64,000 bases of DNA from Microvelia longipes (GCA_018340805.1 JACMZG010001913.1:32014435-32078434), one strand, 5' to 3'. Shown: positions 24,263-37,500, numbered from the stretch's first letter. A program made the numbers and translations. Notes: a model not told the origin generated them from the letters alone.

Positions 24263-24381
24263 ATGACAGCCCATCAAGAATTACTCAGGGAAGGAATTCT
24301 ATTGGTGAACCCTCATCAAAGAGGTGGAGTAAGAATAAAATAATGGGAAGCCTTGACAATTGTTGGAGGGCTGTCAACTGA
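24263..24381 (+). CDS. Possible alternative last coding exon
   Basis: After a pyrimidine-rich acceptor (CTCTTTTTGTTTGGATTAG), two bases complete a codon and 38 codons follow to a TGA. The peptide starts DSPSRITQGRNSIGEPSS and ends SLDNCWRAVN. The entry phase and even the first bases (AT GAC) are the same as in the exon at 13991, so an upstream donor could splice to either. The peptide looks like ordinary protein rather than AT-rich noise. An AATAAA lies about 180 bp downstream. It could equally be a chance open frame; no homologue recognised. Confidence 0.4.
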
Positions 24382-24429
24382 ACAAAATTATAACTGTGAA
24401 TATAATCATTTTACGAATAATGAAAACTG

Positions 24430-24463
24430 CAGTCTCTTATTGTTAATTAACAATAAGAGACTG
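24430..24463. repeat. Perfect 34-bp palindrome
   Basis: Half-site CAGTCTCTTATTGTTAA, exactly complemented, with no loop. Confidence 0.95.
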
Positions 24464-27459
24464 AAGTTTGCATCATTCTCAACCTTGTGTTAATTATCAG
24501 TTCAAGAAATTTACTCTTTTACAAACATTACAGGTAAATTTTAAATGATAAATTAACAAAAAAAATAAATTATTTATTTAATTTACAGTACTTAATATTT
24601 TTAACCATTTAGATCTGATTTCGTCTCACTACAGAAGGTTATCCCCAAATTAAGTTAAACGAAAATTGTATCTTGACCCAGACTATCATCTTATCTTATC
24701 TATCATCTTAAATCTTGACCCAGTAAACATTTATTGAGACAAAATTTGTCAAAGCGTAAAAATGATAAAAATACTGTTATTTCCAGTCTTAATATAATCA
24801 ATATTTCAAGTTTATAAAATTAAGACTAACACAAAACTTCACATTTAATAATTTATTGAAAACTGTTTATAATTAATACAAAAAGTTTCACATTTGAAAA
24901 TACGTGTTGCGATTATTCTTAATTTTAACAATATTTAAAAGAAATACATCAGATGGGGGGTTCATCGTTATAAATAAAATAATGAAAACTCCCTCCACCA
25001 TGGTGAAACCTGAGCCAGAACAGAATAGAAGACGGTGAAGAGAGCTGGCTCTGGTACAGGATTGAAAAAAATATCAAGGCATAGCAACAGTAAACCTATA
25101 CAGGTCACTGTGAAGTCAAAGTCAAAACAGATCAGAGACTGAAAAAATGAAGAGACTCTGATCTTAACTCAGTCTGTCTTCTATAAGCATATAGCAGCAA
25201 ACATGTCATCTACAGCGTGCAGTACACTTTTCTAGAGGCTTCATGTTGACCTGTATAAGTTGACTGTTTTCATGACTCAGAGAGTTATATAGTCAATCAG
25301 TGCCAATTCTAAATATTTTTTAGTGGAAAGACTTTTGATTCTTTTATGTGATTTTTATAATTTTGAAAAACAAAATTGTTTTAATTTTTTAAATGTATTT
25401 TTAAACTAAGAAATAACAGTTTTTTAATTTAAAAAAAATGTTGATTTTTTAAGGACTTTTTAATTAAAATAAGAAAAAAGATCTTACATAAAGAGAAAAA
25501 ACTAATAAATAGTTTAACAAATAAATAATAGTTTTTAAAGAAATATTGGTTTCTTCTAGGATTTTTTCTTATTTTAAGAAGAAAATAGACCAGGTTAGGT
25601 CTGCAACTATTATGCTATTTCAACAAAATTTTCTATTACATTTAATTATAAATGAGATAGTTACAAAACCTTAAATATCATTTGAAGTACTCAAGGTACA
25701 TCGTTTGCGCTCAAATTTATCAAAAAATTATTTCCTCTAAAATTAGGGAATCACTGTCAAATAAAAATGTAATACAGTTGTGTTACTGGTTTATTTACAT
25801 CTTGCAAAATGACGATCCGTAGTTTTAACACACACATTTTTTGACTCAAAACATTTATAGACCTAGAAAAGAAATTAGCCACGAAAGAAATAAAAAACCT
25901 AATTCTAACTGTTTTTAAATCCTTACTCCTAGGACATGGTTTTCAAAAGTAACCTCCTTTGTGGCATCAGCCCAAAATCAGACAATACTTTTTTATTATT
26001 TTATAGGAATTTTCTTTTTTCTTGAAATAAGAAAAACATCTCTATTGCACCTCTACTACACTGTTGTAAATTATTTCGACAAGATTGGATACAAAATATT
26101 AAAAAAAGAAAGAGACAAAATTACAAAATCCAAAAAGCTAACTAATCATAAGCAATTACATCAGGGGACACCTCAATATGTAGTGCTCTTAAATAAACCT
26201 AAAATAAAAGATTTATTTTTTAATATTTGACAATTAAAAAATAAGTTAATATAATTGTCAAATATAATGTTTTCATAAAATGTGTTTATTTTCTCCTTAT
26301 AAAAATAAAATTTGAAAATAACTAATTTATTTTCTTTTGATAAAAAATAAAAAAAACTTAAAACTTAGTTAAAATGTATAACTTACTTAATTAAATATCT
26401 GACCCTTATCTGGGTTGGTTAGATAGTACATTGAAATATCTATACAGCTTACACTAAAAAAAAACGAAAATATACCAATAATACCTACAAGAATTATAAT
26501 ACAGTTAATAGAGATAGAAATTAAGTGTACCAGGAAAGTTTGACTTAAGGTTTACTCTATATCTAGGGATGCTGAAACAAATGTTTCAATTTTGCCACCA
26601 AAATTTCTAAATATATGTTTAGGGTCCTGGATTCAAAAATACAGGTTCCTGAACTCTACGGCATTTTTTACAATTTTATTTCTTGAAAGGAGATGAGAAA
26701 ATAATAATTTTGAAAAAGAGGTCTTATAAAGTATTTCGTAGGGCTGAGAAGTCATAATCAGCATTTTTTGCTGACTCAAGACTCCTTGGTCCATGAAAAA
26801 ATAGTTAATTCACTATAATGATTCTACACTCTCTAAATGATTACAAAAGAAGTGGCATATGTTATACAAGATAGTAATATTATTATTATCTTGTATAATA
26901 AATCCTATTATACATTTATAATAATTATTTTATATATAATATTATAAACATTTATATTTTATATTAAAAATAAAAATAAGAAAATCTTTATTTATATACA
27001 TAAATATCCGATAAAAAGACAAAAAAAGTACTTTCTTACATTTTATGTTGAGTAATACAACAAAAATTATTGTTACAAGTATTAGAGTAAATATAGTTTC
27101 GTTGACTTGAGAAGTCTGGTTAGAGAAACAATCCAGTGATGGCACTGACGGGAGTAGATAAATAAAGTAAAATACTAAATAACTAATTAAGGTAATTTTA
27201 ATAAAAGTAAATTAAGGATTAGGCAAAAAATATAACACTTTAAGAGTCAGAGACGGCAAACAAATTTTGAATCGCATCCCTGGATGGGGCTAGCTGAATC
27301 TGAAAATTGGTATTTCAGACATCTATGACCCCATTTTCAAACCTATTTCAATATATAAAATCACAGAAAAAAATATTTTTCAGATTAGGCTCTAAAATAG
27401 GTTATAAAATTAGCCTGTAGAGGATTAAATTTCTGATTCAGCAGCCAAAAAAACTATAA

Positions 27460-27491
27460 TAACCTTTTTGGCTTAATAGCCAAAAAGGTTA
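27460..27491. repeat. Perfect hairpin, 14-bp arms
   Basis: TAACCTTTTTGGCT and its exact complement around a TAAT loop. It looks like a terminator-type stem, but this is eukaryotic intergenic DNA. Confidence 0.9.
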
Positions 27492-28732
27492 AATCCAATT
27501 ATTTTTAACAGGTGCACTTATTTTTTGACTCTATTAACTGCATTAATATTATTTAATAAAATAAATATACTTGAAAAAATGTGACACAGTAAAAGTGTTT
27601 ATGAGGCCAACTAAAACTTAAAAAAATAATGTAGGAATACTCGGCTGCACTATGTACTGACAGTTTCAAATAAAATGTAAACCTATTAACTTGTTTTATA
27701 TTATCTCATTTAGTTTTAAATAACCAATTATGAATAGATAGTGGCAACAGACTATACCAAATTAAGCAATACTCACAATTATGATTATACACAAAGTAAA
27801 TGTTCACCGTTTTCACAGCTTTTTAATTTTTTGATCAGGCTCAAAAAGTAAATGCTCTGTAAAATTACGGAAGTAAATTATATATTTACAGTGTATTTAT
27901 TATAAAAACAGAAATAATTAGAGATATGATAACAGCTTGAATATAAGAGAAAAGCAGAGTTAGTGGGAACAAAACTAGACTCTAATCTATTCCAGCCTAA
28001 AGTTATGTCTCACAAATATCACTTGACATTATGATAAATAATTTACATTTCAAAATTCAATTTAAGTTTTAAAAAAATCACCTTCCATTCAGTGCTCAAG
28101 TATTTGATATTTTCGTCTATCAAGAAAAATAGAGTAAAGACACTTAATACTAATTTACTTGAAAAATACACTAAAAATTGCTAAGTATAATAATATAAAA
28201 TTTAATTATTTCTTCATTAAATAAACAGCAAATAACATACCCTTCAGAAATATGATAAAAAATTGCTTAGATAGTACATTAAATAGTTTTTAAGGGTTTG
28301 TAATAATTTTTAAAACACAAAACATCCTATGACCGGGTAACAAGATTATTGATTACATGCAGTTTTGGCAAGATTTTTTTTTAAGTTTGTAAGTTTGGAA
28401 AATTGGCAAACGTGATAGAATTAATTTTATCACTATTAATCTACTAAATCTGTTGTGAACTAAAAAATCTAAATTTTGTGTCAAAACACAAACTCGTTTC
28501 TCCTTGGAAATTTGCTAAAATTGGTACAGGTAAACACTCTATATTACAGAATTAAGAAGTTGAATTTCCACCTCAAGTGTGTAAAGTAAAATTGAATGTC
28601 TACTACGTGCATTTTTTACTGCTCAAGGCTGTCAAATCACATTTTACTGACATAAAGACTATGTCAAGTTAAATAACTTAACACTTTTACAAAATGAAGA
28701 TCATATAAAAATGAATAAAATAAAAAACATTT

Positions 28733-28807
28733 CTAACTATTTTTAAGAATTCTTCCACCTGTTTGTTCTTGGTAAACTTCTAGCATATCATCATTTTTCA
28801 TGTCAAG
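28733..28807 (-). CDS. SUMO: SUMO, coding exon 4 (C-terminus)
   Basis: After the acceptor TTTGTTTTAG the exon reads LDMKNDDMLEVYQEQTGG, then RILKNS and a TAG stop. The QTGG end is the diagnostic SUMO C-terminus: SUMO proteases (Ulp/SENP) cut after the second Gly so that it can be activated by E1 and conjugated through E2 (Ubc9) to target lysines. The removed tail is six residues here. Phase 0 joins exon 3 exactly. Confidence 0.97.
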   Translation of the reverse strand, partial: LDMKNDDMLEVYQEQTGGRILKNS

Positions 28808-29600
28808 CTAAAACAAATGAACATCATTTTACAAAAGGCATATAAAGGAAGTACAAAGTTTAATTTATTTTCTAGTTTGAAAAATTAAACAATTCGGGTT
28901 AAGAAGTGATATGTTAGAATTGTTAATAGTGATTTATTCGATATTAGTTTTTATGTAACCTTTGTTTATGACTGAACTAACGCCCCAAACATACACCTTA
29001 CAAATCAAATTGTTGAATTCAAGTATTTTTTTTAATTCTAATTAAAAGTAGGTACTTAAGGTACAAAAATTTAAGATGTTATAGATCAACATAAATAAAT
29101 AAGAATAAAAACTAATTTAATAAAATGCTTGTCAGGCAATAAGTTGGAAATTACTCGAGGACTCAATTGTCAGAGGTATTCATAAGTGGAAAGGAGAACA
29201 CGGAAAATGCCAAACATTAAAAGTATAAAAGGGTTTTTACAAAACATCAGAAGATTTTTTAAATATACTATTAAAGAAGAGAGATATTTCAGACTCTTCA
29301 TGGGTAAAAGTTTTAAAAAAGTTGCTCTGTTTTAAAAAAAATTGGTACTAAGGTCCGCATGGCTGGCAGAGTTCCTTTAAAATGCATGCTTCTGTTCTTA
29401 GAAATCCATTTGTTGCTTACGCTTCTGGTTTATGATCAACAGAGAATATGCATGAAATTTATGGTTGGAGTATGATAAGGAACCCACCCGCAAAATCAAA
29501 ACAAATTTCCCTACAAATTTTTGACACAAAAGTTTATTTTAAACATAAAATAAATATTAAAGGTGGGTCCCTTATCATACTATCTACAATGGGGTAAGAG

Positions 29601-30189
29601 GATAAGAGAAGTATCAAGGTATTATTGGGGAATGGAAGAGTACCTTTAGAAAAAACCACCACGAAGAGACCGTTTTGTGTAGATTAAGACTTGGACAGAC
29701 TCGACTGACACACAGCTACCTTTTTACAAAAGACCAAGAACTGCCAAAATGTAGACTATGCAATGACATACTTACAGTAAAACACTTTCTTATCGACTGT
29801 AGTAGACTACAACAAACCATGTTAACTCACAATATTCCCTCAAATTTACCTGACCTTTTAGGTGACAACTATTCAAGTATTTACGAGAAACTGATATTTT
29901 GAACGAAATCTAAAGAGAACTTCAACTTATATTTTTATTTCTTATTTGTTAATTTGTTATTTTCAAATATCTATTTCCTAACTTTAAATACTGGTATTTG
30001 AATACCAGTTCAATTCTATTTTCATTTAATATTCAATTTTATAATACAAGGCCAATTTTTTATAGTAATACTTTATTTTTAACCCCAAGCCAGATCAAAT
30101 AACTCAACCTTTATGTTGTTTATCTTACCTTGTTATTGTTACACGAGTTGCGTGGAGCTAATGATGTTTAATTAAGCTCTACAATAAAT
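29601..30189 (+). mobile_element. 5'-truncated non-LTR retrotransposon (LINE) insertion
   Basis: Flanked by an exact 53-bp direct repeat (29548-29600 and 30190-30242), which I read as the target-site duplication. It ends in an AATAAATAAATA tail, typical of LINE 3' ends. Only the last about 98 codons of the polyprotein and the 3' UTR remain. The identical flanks indicate that the insertion is young. Confidence 0.8.
29606..29902 (+). pseudogene. C-terminal fragment of a LINE reverse-transcriptase polyprotein
   Basis: An open frame to the TGA at 29902 reads NHHEETVLCRLRLGQTRLTH, then SYLF and a Cys/His cluster of the form C-x2-C-x8-H-x4-C (PKCRLC...KHFLIDC). This RLRxGxTRLTHSYL plus zinc-knuckle-like arrangement is the known C-terminal signature of Jockey/I/R1-type LINE ORF2 proteins. 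It is cut by the insertion boundary at the 5' end, so it has no function of its own. The start shown is the first codon after the boundary stop, not an initiator. Confidence 0.8.
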
Positions 30190-30244
30190 AAATAAATATT
30201 AAAGGTGGGTCCCTTATCATACTATCTACAATGGGGTAAGAGAG

Positions 30245-30365
30245 TATAATATAATTTATATATATAATATATAATATATATTATATATTATATAATATAT
30301 TATATTATATAATAATAATATATAATATAATATAATATAATATAAAATAAATAATATAATTTATT
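30245..30365. repeat. AT simple sequence inside the foldback element
   Basis: TATA/ATAATA-rich tract just after the second copy of the 53-bp repeat. Confidence 0.85.
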
Positions 30366-31102
30366 ATTCAAGCTACTTTGCATATCTTGTTACTACTTAA
30401 AGAGTCAAAAATTTTACATATTTGCCCCTGTTAAAATTTAGCTGATAACACATGTAATATTTGTATGGAGCATGTGAAAAAAAATAAATGCATTTTAGGT
30501 AGGGTTACTACCTAAAAAAAAAAGAAAAAAAAATGGGGTAAGAGAATAAGGGACCCACCCCAGAAGAATATAATATACCCCTTATCGGGTTTGTTGTAAG
30601 GCATCGGGGCTTTGAGTAGGGCATGTATAGGGGAGATTAAGGGAATAATGTATCAAATAAGTAGGTTATACTTTAAATGAAAGGTGGGTCCCTTATCATA
30701 CTATCTATAATAGGGTAAGAGTATTATAAAGGATCCACCCTCGAAGAGTATAATACATCCATTCTCGGGTTTGTAGAGACGGTCCTTTATATCTGCCCTA
30801 CTCTAAGCCCTAAAGCCTTTCTATATACCCAATAAAGGGTATATAAAATTCATTAAGGGTGGGTCCCTTATAATACTCTTACTCTATTGTAGATAGTATT
30901 ATAAGGGACCCACCCTTCATTTAAAATATAATCTACTTATTTGATACATTATAGCCTTAATCTCCCTTATATATGCACTATTCAAATCCCCAAACCTTTT
31001 CTATAAACTCGAGGATGGATGTATTTATTTATTTTATGATTAAAATAATTTTTAACTGTCAAAAAATTTGTAGGGAAATTTATTTGTTTTGATTTTACGG
31101 GT

Positions 31103-31543
31103 CAATCAGCTAAATCTCCCCCTTTAGCTTAAACTGGGAACGTAAGCAACATGCATTTTTAAGTCTAACTTACTTTAATCAGTAAGTAAGACTAGATGAA
31201 GACCCTATAGCCTGGCAGTAAGGTAGAAAGCTTTTTAGAGCTATTAAAACAATGTAAAAATATATTAGTGTCAATTGGTGTCAAAATAAAATGTCAACAT
31301 TTGAGAATATCTAATAATAGGTTGGTAGATAATAGTGTTGTCACGAAGTGAAACCTGCCCCAACCTGGTTGCTTTCCCTAAGTTTGGTTTATACTGTGAG
31401 TCTAAATTTTTATAAAAATAGCTTTTAAGTTATGCACAATTGTGAAGCCGATAAAAAGGCATAAGTATGAACAGAAAATACCGCGTCAATCAATTTTCAA
31501 CATTAAAATCACAACTTTTGAATGATTGGAAAAAGAAAAAGTT
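31103..31543 (+). promoter_or_regulatory. Upstream region of the nested giant gene
   Basis: The 440 bp between the foldback element and the start codon must hold the proximal promoter if the gene has no 5' intron. TATA-like words occur at about 31411 (TATAAAAATAG) and 31450 (GATAAAAAGG), the latter about 94 bp before the ATG. Neither can be proven from sequence. Confidence 0.3.
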
Positions 31544-34500
31544 ATGGAATGGACCATCATAGTGATCACATCGCTCATATACATTCAAGAACCTCGAGTT
31601 TGGACAACGGCAGTGGAATGTGGCACGCCACGCTTTGTTTATACAGAAAAAAGAAGAAAAAATCAAAACATAAACGATGTTAAAGTTGATATTGATAATT
31701 ACACAAACTTATCCAGTATAAACACAAGGAAAAAGCATGAAGATAAAAATTTAAGAAGTCCAAAAGAAAAATTATTAGAAACCAAGCTGAGGGATCAGAG
31801 GTCATCTGAAGTGTTTTTAAATCGAATTTTAAACTTGCTTGAAACACCTTCAAAATCAAATTATCAATCACTGCTCGAAAGATATAATAAACAAGACGAT
31901 CAAAGTTACAATAAAAGCGTTCTTAGTATTTATAACGTAACTAAATACATCAAGCAGGATCCAGAGGTGGACGATGATGTAAAAGAGAAAATGGAACAAC
32001 TTAAAAAGCAAATGGATTTAAAAAAGGAACAAAACATTGAAAACGTAACTCACAAAGTAGCCAAAGAAGAATTTAAAACAATCACTTCAAATATGCAAGA
32101 GAAAGTTACAAATTTATCCAAATCTAAAGAAGAACAAAAAGTGAATCAAATTAATAAAAACATGACTGAATCAATAGATAGGTATCATTCTAAAATTACC
32201 ACACTAGGCACTCCAAAAGCACCAGATATATTCAAAGGAATATCAAACACAAGTCATGCAAATTTGTTAAATTTAAAAATTATAAATAACCTTAACGAAG
32301 TGAATACACTCTCTGCTGACAATGCAACCAAACATCAGAATAAACAAGTAAGCAAATTATCCGCTGAATCATTAAACAAAAAGCAACAGATGAACGAAAG
32401 ACTCAGTCAAGAAGATACAAATTTAAAATTGAAAAATAATTTGAAAAATTTTTTAAACAATCTAGAAATCGATAATCCAGATATTAAAACTCAGCACGAA
32501 CTAGATATGTTTAGAATTCAATATCAATTAGAAAATGATACACAATCAAGGAATAGAGGAATGGATCTGCAAAGAGCAGATCCATTTAATGGCAATTTTT
32601 TTAAAACAATATTAGCAGGAAACACAATGGAGCCTTACCTATCCGTAGGAAAGAAGACAAGTGAGCAGAGACCGATCTACATAGCTTGGGATCCAAATTT
32701 AAATCAGTACTCAGGTGATTATAACACAGGTAACTATCACAACAGAGGCAACCATAATTCCATTATCCCAGAACCAATTTACCTAAACAATACTAAAATT
32801 AACAGTTGTAACACTGCTAAAAACCCAAATTTTGCACATTTTTTAATGCCAAACAAATTTGACGACAAAATTATATTCACTAAAAATGTCAAAGGCAAAT
32901 TTAAACAAAAAAATTCCCAAACAGCACAAAACATTTTTGTAAGCAAAGAGGTTAAAAATGACGGTAATAGGGACAATCAAAATCTAACCCTCAACAAAAA
33001 TAATAATTCTAAAAAAAATAAAAATTATTATGTTATTGATGAATTTGAAAATATCAACATTGAAAATAAAGACACCCAAAATAATTTAAACTTTAATAAA
33101 GATAGTAATTTAACAACTAGCAAACAAAGTGAAAATAATAAAGCTATAAACAACGAAAGGGATGTAAATATGAGTAATGCCAAAGATAAGATGGTGTTGT
33201 CGCTAGACAAATCTGGTGGTACAACTGGTGATAAAAATGTAATGAATCAAACTCATAATGCAAGTTTTGATAATGGAATTCAAAATAATGTAGTTTTTAA
33301 AAAAGATTCACAAAATAATTTAACTACTGAAAAATTCGTTCAAATTATACAAGTTGATAAAAGCAATACAGGCATAATAAACAACACAGATATAGAAACA
33401 AATAAAAATGACAATATGAAAAAGAATGCACTCAGGTTAATCAAGAACAATGCAACATGTAACGATTGGGTAAACAAAATAAAAAAGATATATGAAACAA
33501 AATTAATGAAATTCATTAAGAGAAATGTGGATGACGTTTCGAAATGTATGCCACATTTAATCAATAAAACTGTAAATAAGAATTTTGAAAATAAGTTTGT
33601 ACAGAAAACCCCAAAATTCCCAACCTTTGAGGCCATCAATAAAATTTTACAAAGACCAGTAAATTTAAGAGAAAATTTAAATTTTAGAATGCCTCGTTGG
33701 AAAAATCAAAACTTAATGAGGATTACTAAGAATTTAACGGCACAATCAGGACAGAAATTAAAAGAATCATTGGAGTACAAGAAATCCAAGAAATGTCAGG
33801 ATACAAGCGATGAAAAGTGGAAAAAAAGAAAAGCTCGAGGGATACATTGTTGCTTCAAACTAGACAGCTCTAAGGATAATAAGGAAAAATTAAAACAAGT
33901 TGACTTAAATATTGAGAGTAAAAATGTCAACAACAGTTGCTCAGTAAAAGAAACTTGCATTGAAATGATCCTAACTAAAGATCATAATTGTGAAGGTAAG
34001 AAACAAAACAGCGAAAATAAGTGTCAAGAATGTGATAGAGAAAATAATGAATATAAAAACAAAACTCAAGAGTGTAATGGAAAAACGAATGAATGTGAAA
34101 ACAAAGCTCAAGAATGTGATGGAAAAAAGAATGAATGTGAAAAGAAAGCTCAAGAATGTGACGGAAAAAATAATGCATGTGAAAAGAAAGCTCAAGAATA
34201 TGATGGAAAAAAGAATGAATGTGAAAACAAAGCTAAAGAATGTGACGGAAAAAAGAATGAATGTGAAAACAAAACTCAAGACAGCGGATGTACTACTCAA
34301 TGTCTGGAGACACAAAATTGTGAAAAAACGACAAAGTGGGAAAAATGTTCAGGATGTCACTATACATGTTGTAACATTCTCTCAAATGATTTATTTTTAG
34401 AAACAACAACTATTTACACTCAGGAGTTTGCTTTCCACTTTACTTCAGATAACAATAAAACAAATGATAAGCTGTCATCTATGTACAACAATAATAACAA

Positions 34501-37500
34501 GACAATAGTAAAAATTCAACAAGTAACAAATAAAGCAGATTTAACTATTAATGAGAAACAGCCAAACAAACATGGTTCTCTACAAAATTTGGAAAATAAC
34601 ATAAGAGACAAATACAAAAATTATTTGAGAAAATATAGAATCAATAGATTCAACAAGAAACCAAAAGAAAATTTTAACAATGAACAAAATGTGTTTCATA
34701 AATTTAAATGTATTAATAACAATTCAACAGAAGATGACACAAAGCAACAGGGCCAGATGCAAAAATTGAATGAAAATTCAAAATTAGACGTCATGAAACA
34801 ATTTGATAATTTACAAAATAACCTGACAAATATGTTGAATGCAATAAGTACTTTACCCGACTCTCAAAATTTAGAAAATTATATAAATATTCAATTGTTA
34901 AAATCCATTAAAACCAACAGCACGGATAATAAAATAGTTGGTAAAATAATGAGTACCAACAGTATTTTAATAGAAGAGAAAAATAAAAGTAGAACCGATA
35001 ATAATAAAACAAAAAAAAGTAAAATTTCTAGTTTTGCGACAAAAAAGGGTTTGTTAACCCCGAAGTTTGCTTATAATGTACAACATAAAGAGATAAAAGG
35101 AACAGATTTCATAAAGAATGATAACATTTCACTCTTTAAAGAATGTAGTTGGAAAAACTATACAAATCATAAATTTAAAAATATAAATGGAACTAAAAAT
35201 GAAACAAATAAGGATAACTTTACAAACGAAGAACCTATGAAAGGAATCACAAAGTTAATCACAAGTGAAAATATTAATAGATGTAATACCAGTTCTTGCA
35301 ATTTTATTAAAACACATAAAACAAAAAATATTAGCAATGAGATGACCCAGATCAGCAAACTAGAAAGAAAAAAATCAAAGAAAATAAATAAGGAACACAA
35401 AAGTGAAGAAAATGGTAAAATAACTCAAACAGGAGCTAAAATTAATACTGTAAACAATATCAAAAATGGTGCACATGCATTAGGTCTTCAACAAAATTTT
35501 GTAGACAACATAAATACCTGGCAAAAAACGTTAGCTGGACTTGATCTTAAAGATAATAATATATCAGACACTGAGTCCAAAAGTAAAAGTGATTTGACAA
35601 AGAACCCATTTGATAAGTTTGTAATTAAGCAAGATTTAAAAAATATTAATACCAGAAACAATACTTTCAATGAAATTGATCCAACAAACAATACACCGGG
35701 TAAAATAAATGCCAAAAATAAAAATTTAGTAGAAATTAACCGTGAAAATAATACTTTGGCTGAGATTAATAAAACTTTAACTACAATTAAAGATGAAAAA
35801 CACAAACATGTGACTGAAATTGAAACTTGTAAAAACTGTGCTGAAATGAATGCCAAAAAGAATACTTTGGCTAGAATGGAGTCAAAAAATAATAATTCAT
35901 ATGAAAATTTAACAAAAAGAAATTTTGTAGAAGAGATTTTGAAAAAACCTTGGGATGGATTTCAGTTTAAACAGGATTTTTTAAATAATATCAACATAAT
36001 GCCCAACACTTTAAGTGATCAAGGGATCAATAGAAATGTTTGGGAAAATACTGACGCCAAGAAAAATGTCACAGAAGAATTAGAGAACAAACCAAATATT
36101 TGGGAACGGATGGGAAATTTAGACAAACTTTCCAAGTTAGACAACACGAGAGATGCACAAGAAAAAATGCAACAAACCGGCAAGAATTATTTAGAAAAAA
36201 AGAATTCAATATTAATACTGAGTCATCATGATATAGATAATAAAACAAACAGCGAGGAAAATAGATTGAGTATGAATAATTTGACTTGCGAGGGAAGACC
36301 GGAATGGACAGTTTTTGGAAAAATAGCCAACTGTTATCAAAACAATATAGCAAAAATGACCATGCCATTCATAGTGGACATACTGAGAAACATGCTGTCT
36401 CACCATGAATCTCCACCAGAAAGGTTCAAGAGAGAAAATAATAAAATATTAAGCAACGGCAAGACATACATTTTGGTAAAACATCAGAATAATTCAAATG
36501 ATAAAGTCATGTCAAAGAGAAGAGCAAAATTTAAGAATAAGAGGAAAATCCCAATAAAATATTTAAATATGACGCAGAATGAAGAGATTTTACTTGATCG
36601 TCACACCACTCCTCAAATACAGAATAAAAAGGAAGAGAAAAAAGTAAAGAAACATATTAAATACAAGAAATCAGACATTGGCGACACAGGAAATGAGGAT
36701 TTAAGAACACATACAAATAAAGAAATCAAAGCAAAAAATATTTGCATCAAAAATATTTGGGATTTTAATCAGCTAAAAGCAAACGTTAATCCTTTGATTT
36801 ATAGAGAAGCAGAATTGGGGAACTTCAAAGAGACAATGAAACCAAAGAAGTTCTTTGAAATTAAATTGGATAGAACAACTGATGATTGCCTAACTGGATA
36901 TTACAATAACTCTGACAATGATTCGTATGACAGTGAAGAATCAATAACAAGAGAACCGACCATTAAAAAAAATAAATGTGACACGCTAGCAGTAGTAGAC
37001 AAAAACAAACCACTTCATATAATAATAGACTACAACAGTCAGTCTGAAAAACCTGAAATCAACACATTAAAAGTTGATTTATTTCAAACTAGTGAAGAGA
37101 GTTTTGATGAATTTGATGATCTGAAAACACATGAATATTACGACGATTCGGGAAATAAAAGAGGCTTGGAAAGGATTGAAAACGATTTAAAAAAATTTTT
37201 TACAGCAAAAGAAAAACATAATAGAACAAGTGGCAACACAAATGTAAGCAACAAAAATTTTGAAAAGTCAGCTCCAAAAGAGAGGACATTGACTGTCAGC
37301 CAAAATAAAACATGGAATAAAATAAAAGGAGAAAATGAAATCAAAACTATATTCATTAATAATGTGAGTAATGAAACGGAAAACAGGAATAAAACTCAAA
37401 AATTGCAAAGGATACATGCGGAGAATTTGGAAGAAGATGCTTCGCAAATAATACTACTAGATAATGAGAGTAGTGATCCGGATGACTGGGTGTTGCATGA

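Larger units (their letters stand above)
24382..28732. other. Non-coding stretch between the plus-strand exons and SUMO
   Basis: Very AT-rich. It contains the perfect palindrome at 24430-24463 and hairpins at 26862-26898 and 27460-27491. A less AT-rich patch at about 24950-25300 has no convincing frame. The part nearest 28,733 is presumably the SUMO 3' UTR; a minus-strand AATAAA lies at 27896-27901. Confidence 0.5.
29469..31102. mobile_element. Foldback (TIR) element, interrupted by a LINE
   Basis: The outer ends are inverted copies: ACCCGCAAAATCAAAACAAA then TTTCCCTACAAATTTTTGACA at the left (29486 on), and the complement at the right (about 31054-31102). The inside is built from repeated modules with GGTGGGTCCCTTATCATACT in both orientations (29561, 30202, 30683, 30858 and others). 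It includes a second large inverted repeat with arms at about 30606-30722 and 30881-30993. Without the LINE and the duplicated 53 bp it would be about 1 kb. No transposase frame: probably non-autonomous. Confidence 0.75.

Noticed and set aside
24950..25300. Less AT-rich patch that looks like an exon or UTR
   Set aside because: No frame longer than a few dozen codons, no matched splice phases; an inverted ACCTATACAGGTCA / TGACCTGTATA pair suggests a repeat instead.
25961..26230. 89-codon plus-strand open frame
   Set aside because: AT-rich composition, non-ATG opening, no recognisable motif and no adjacent exon.
31526..31543. Six extra codons (TTG GAA AAA ...) in front of the giant protein
   Set aside because: They begin at a TTG; the first ATG at 31544 gives a good signal peptide, which the extra Lys/Glu residues would spoil.
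33971..34400. Open frames on both strands overlapping the giant gene, up to 136 codons
   Set aside because: Shadows of the 42-bp tandem repeat inside the real frame; repeats with a unit divisible by three keep other frames open.
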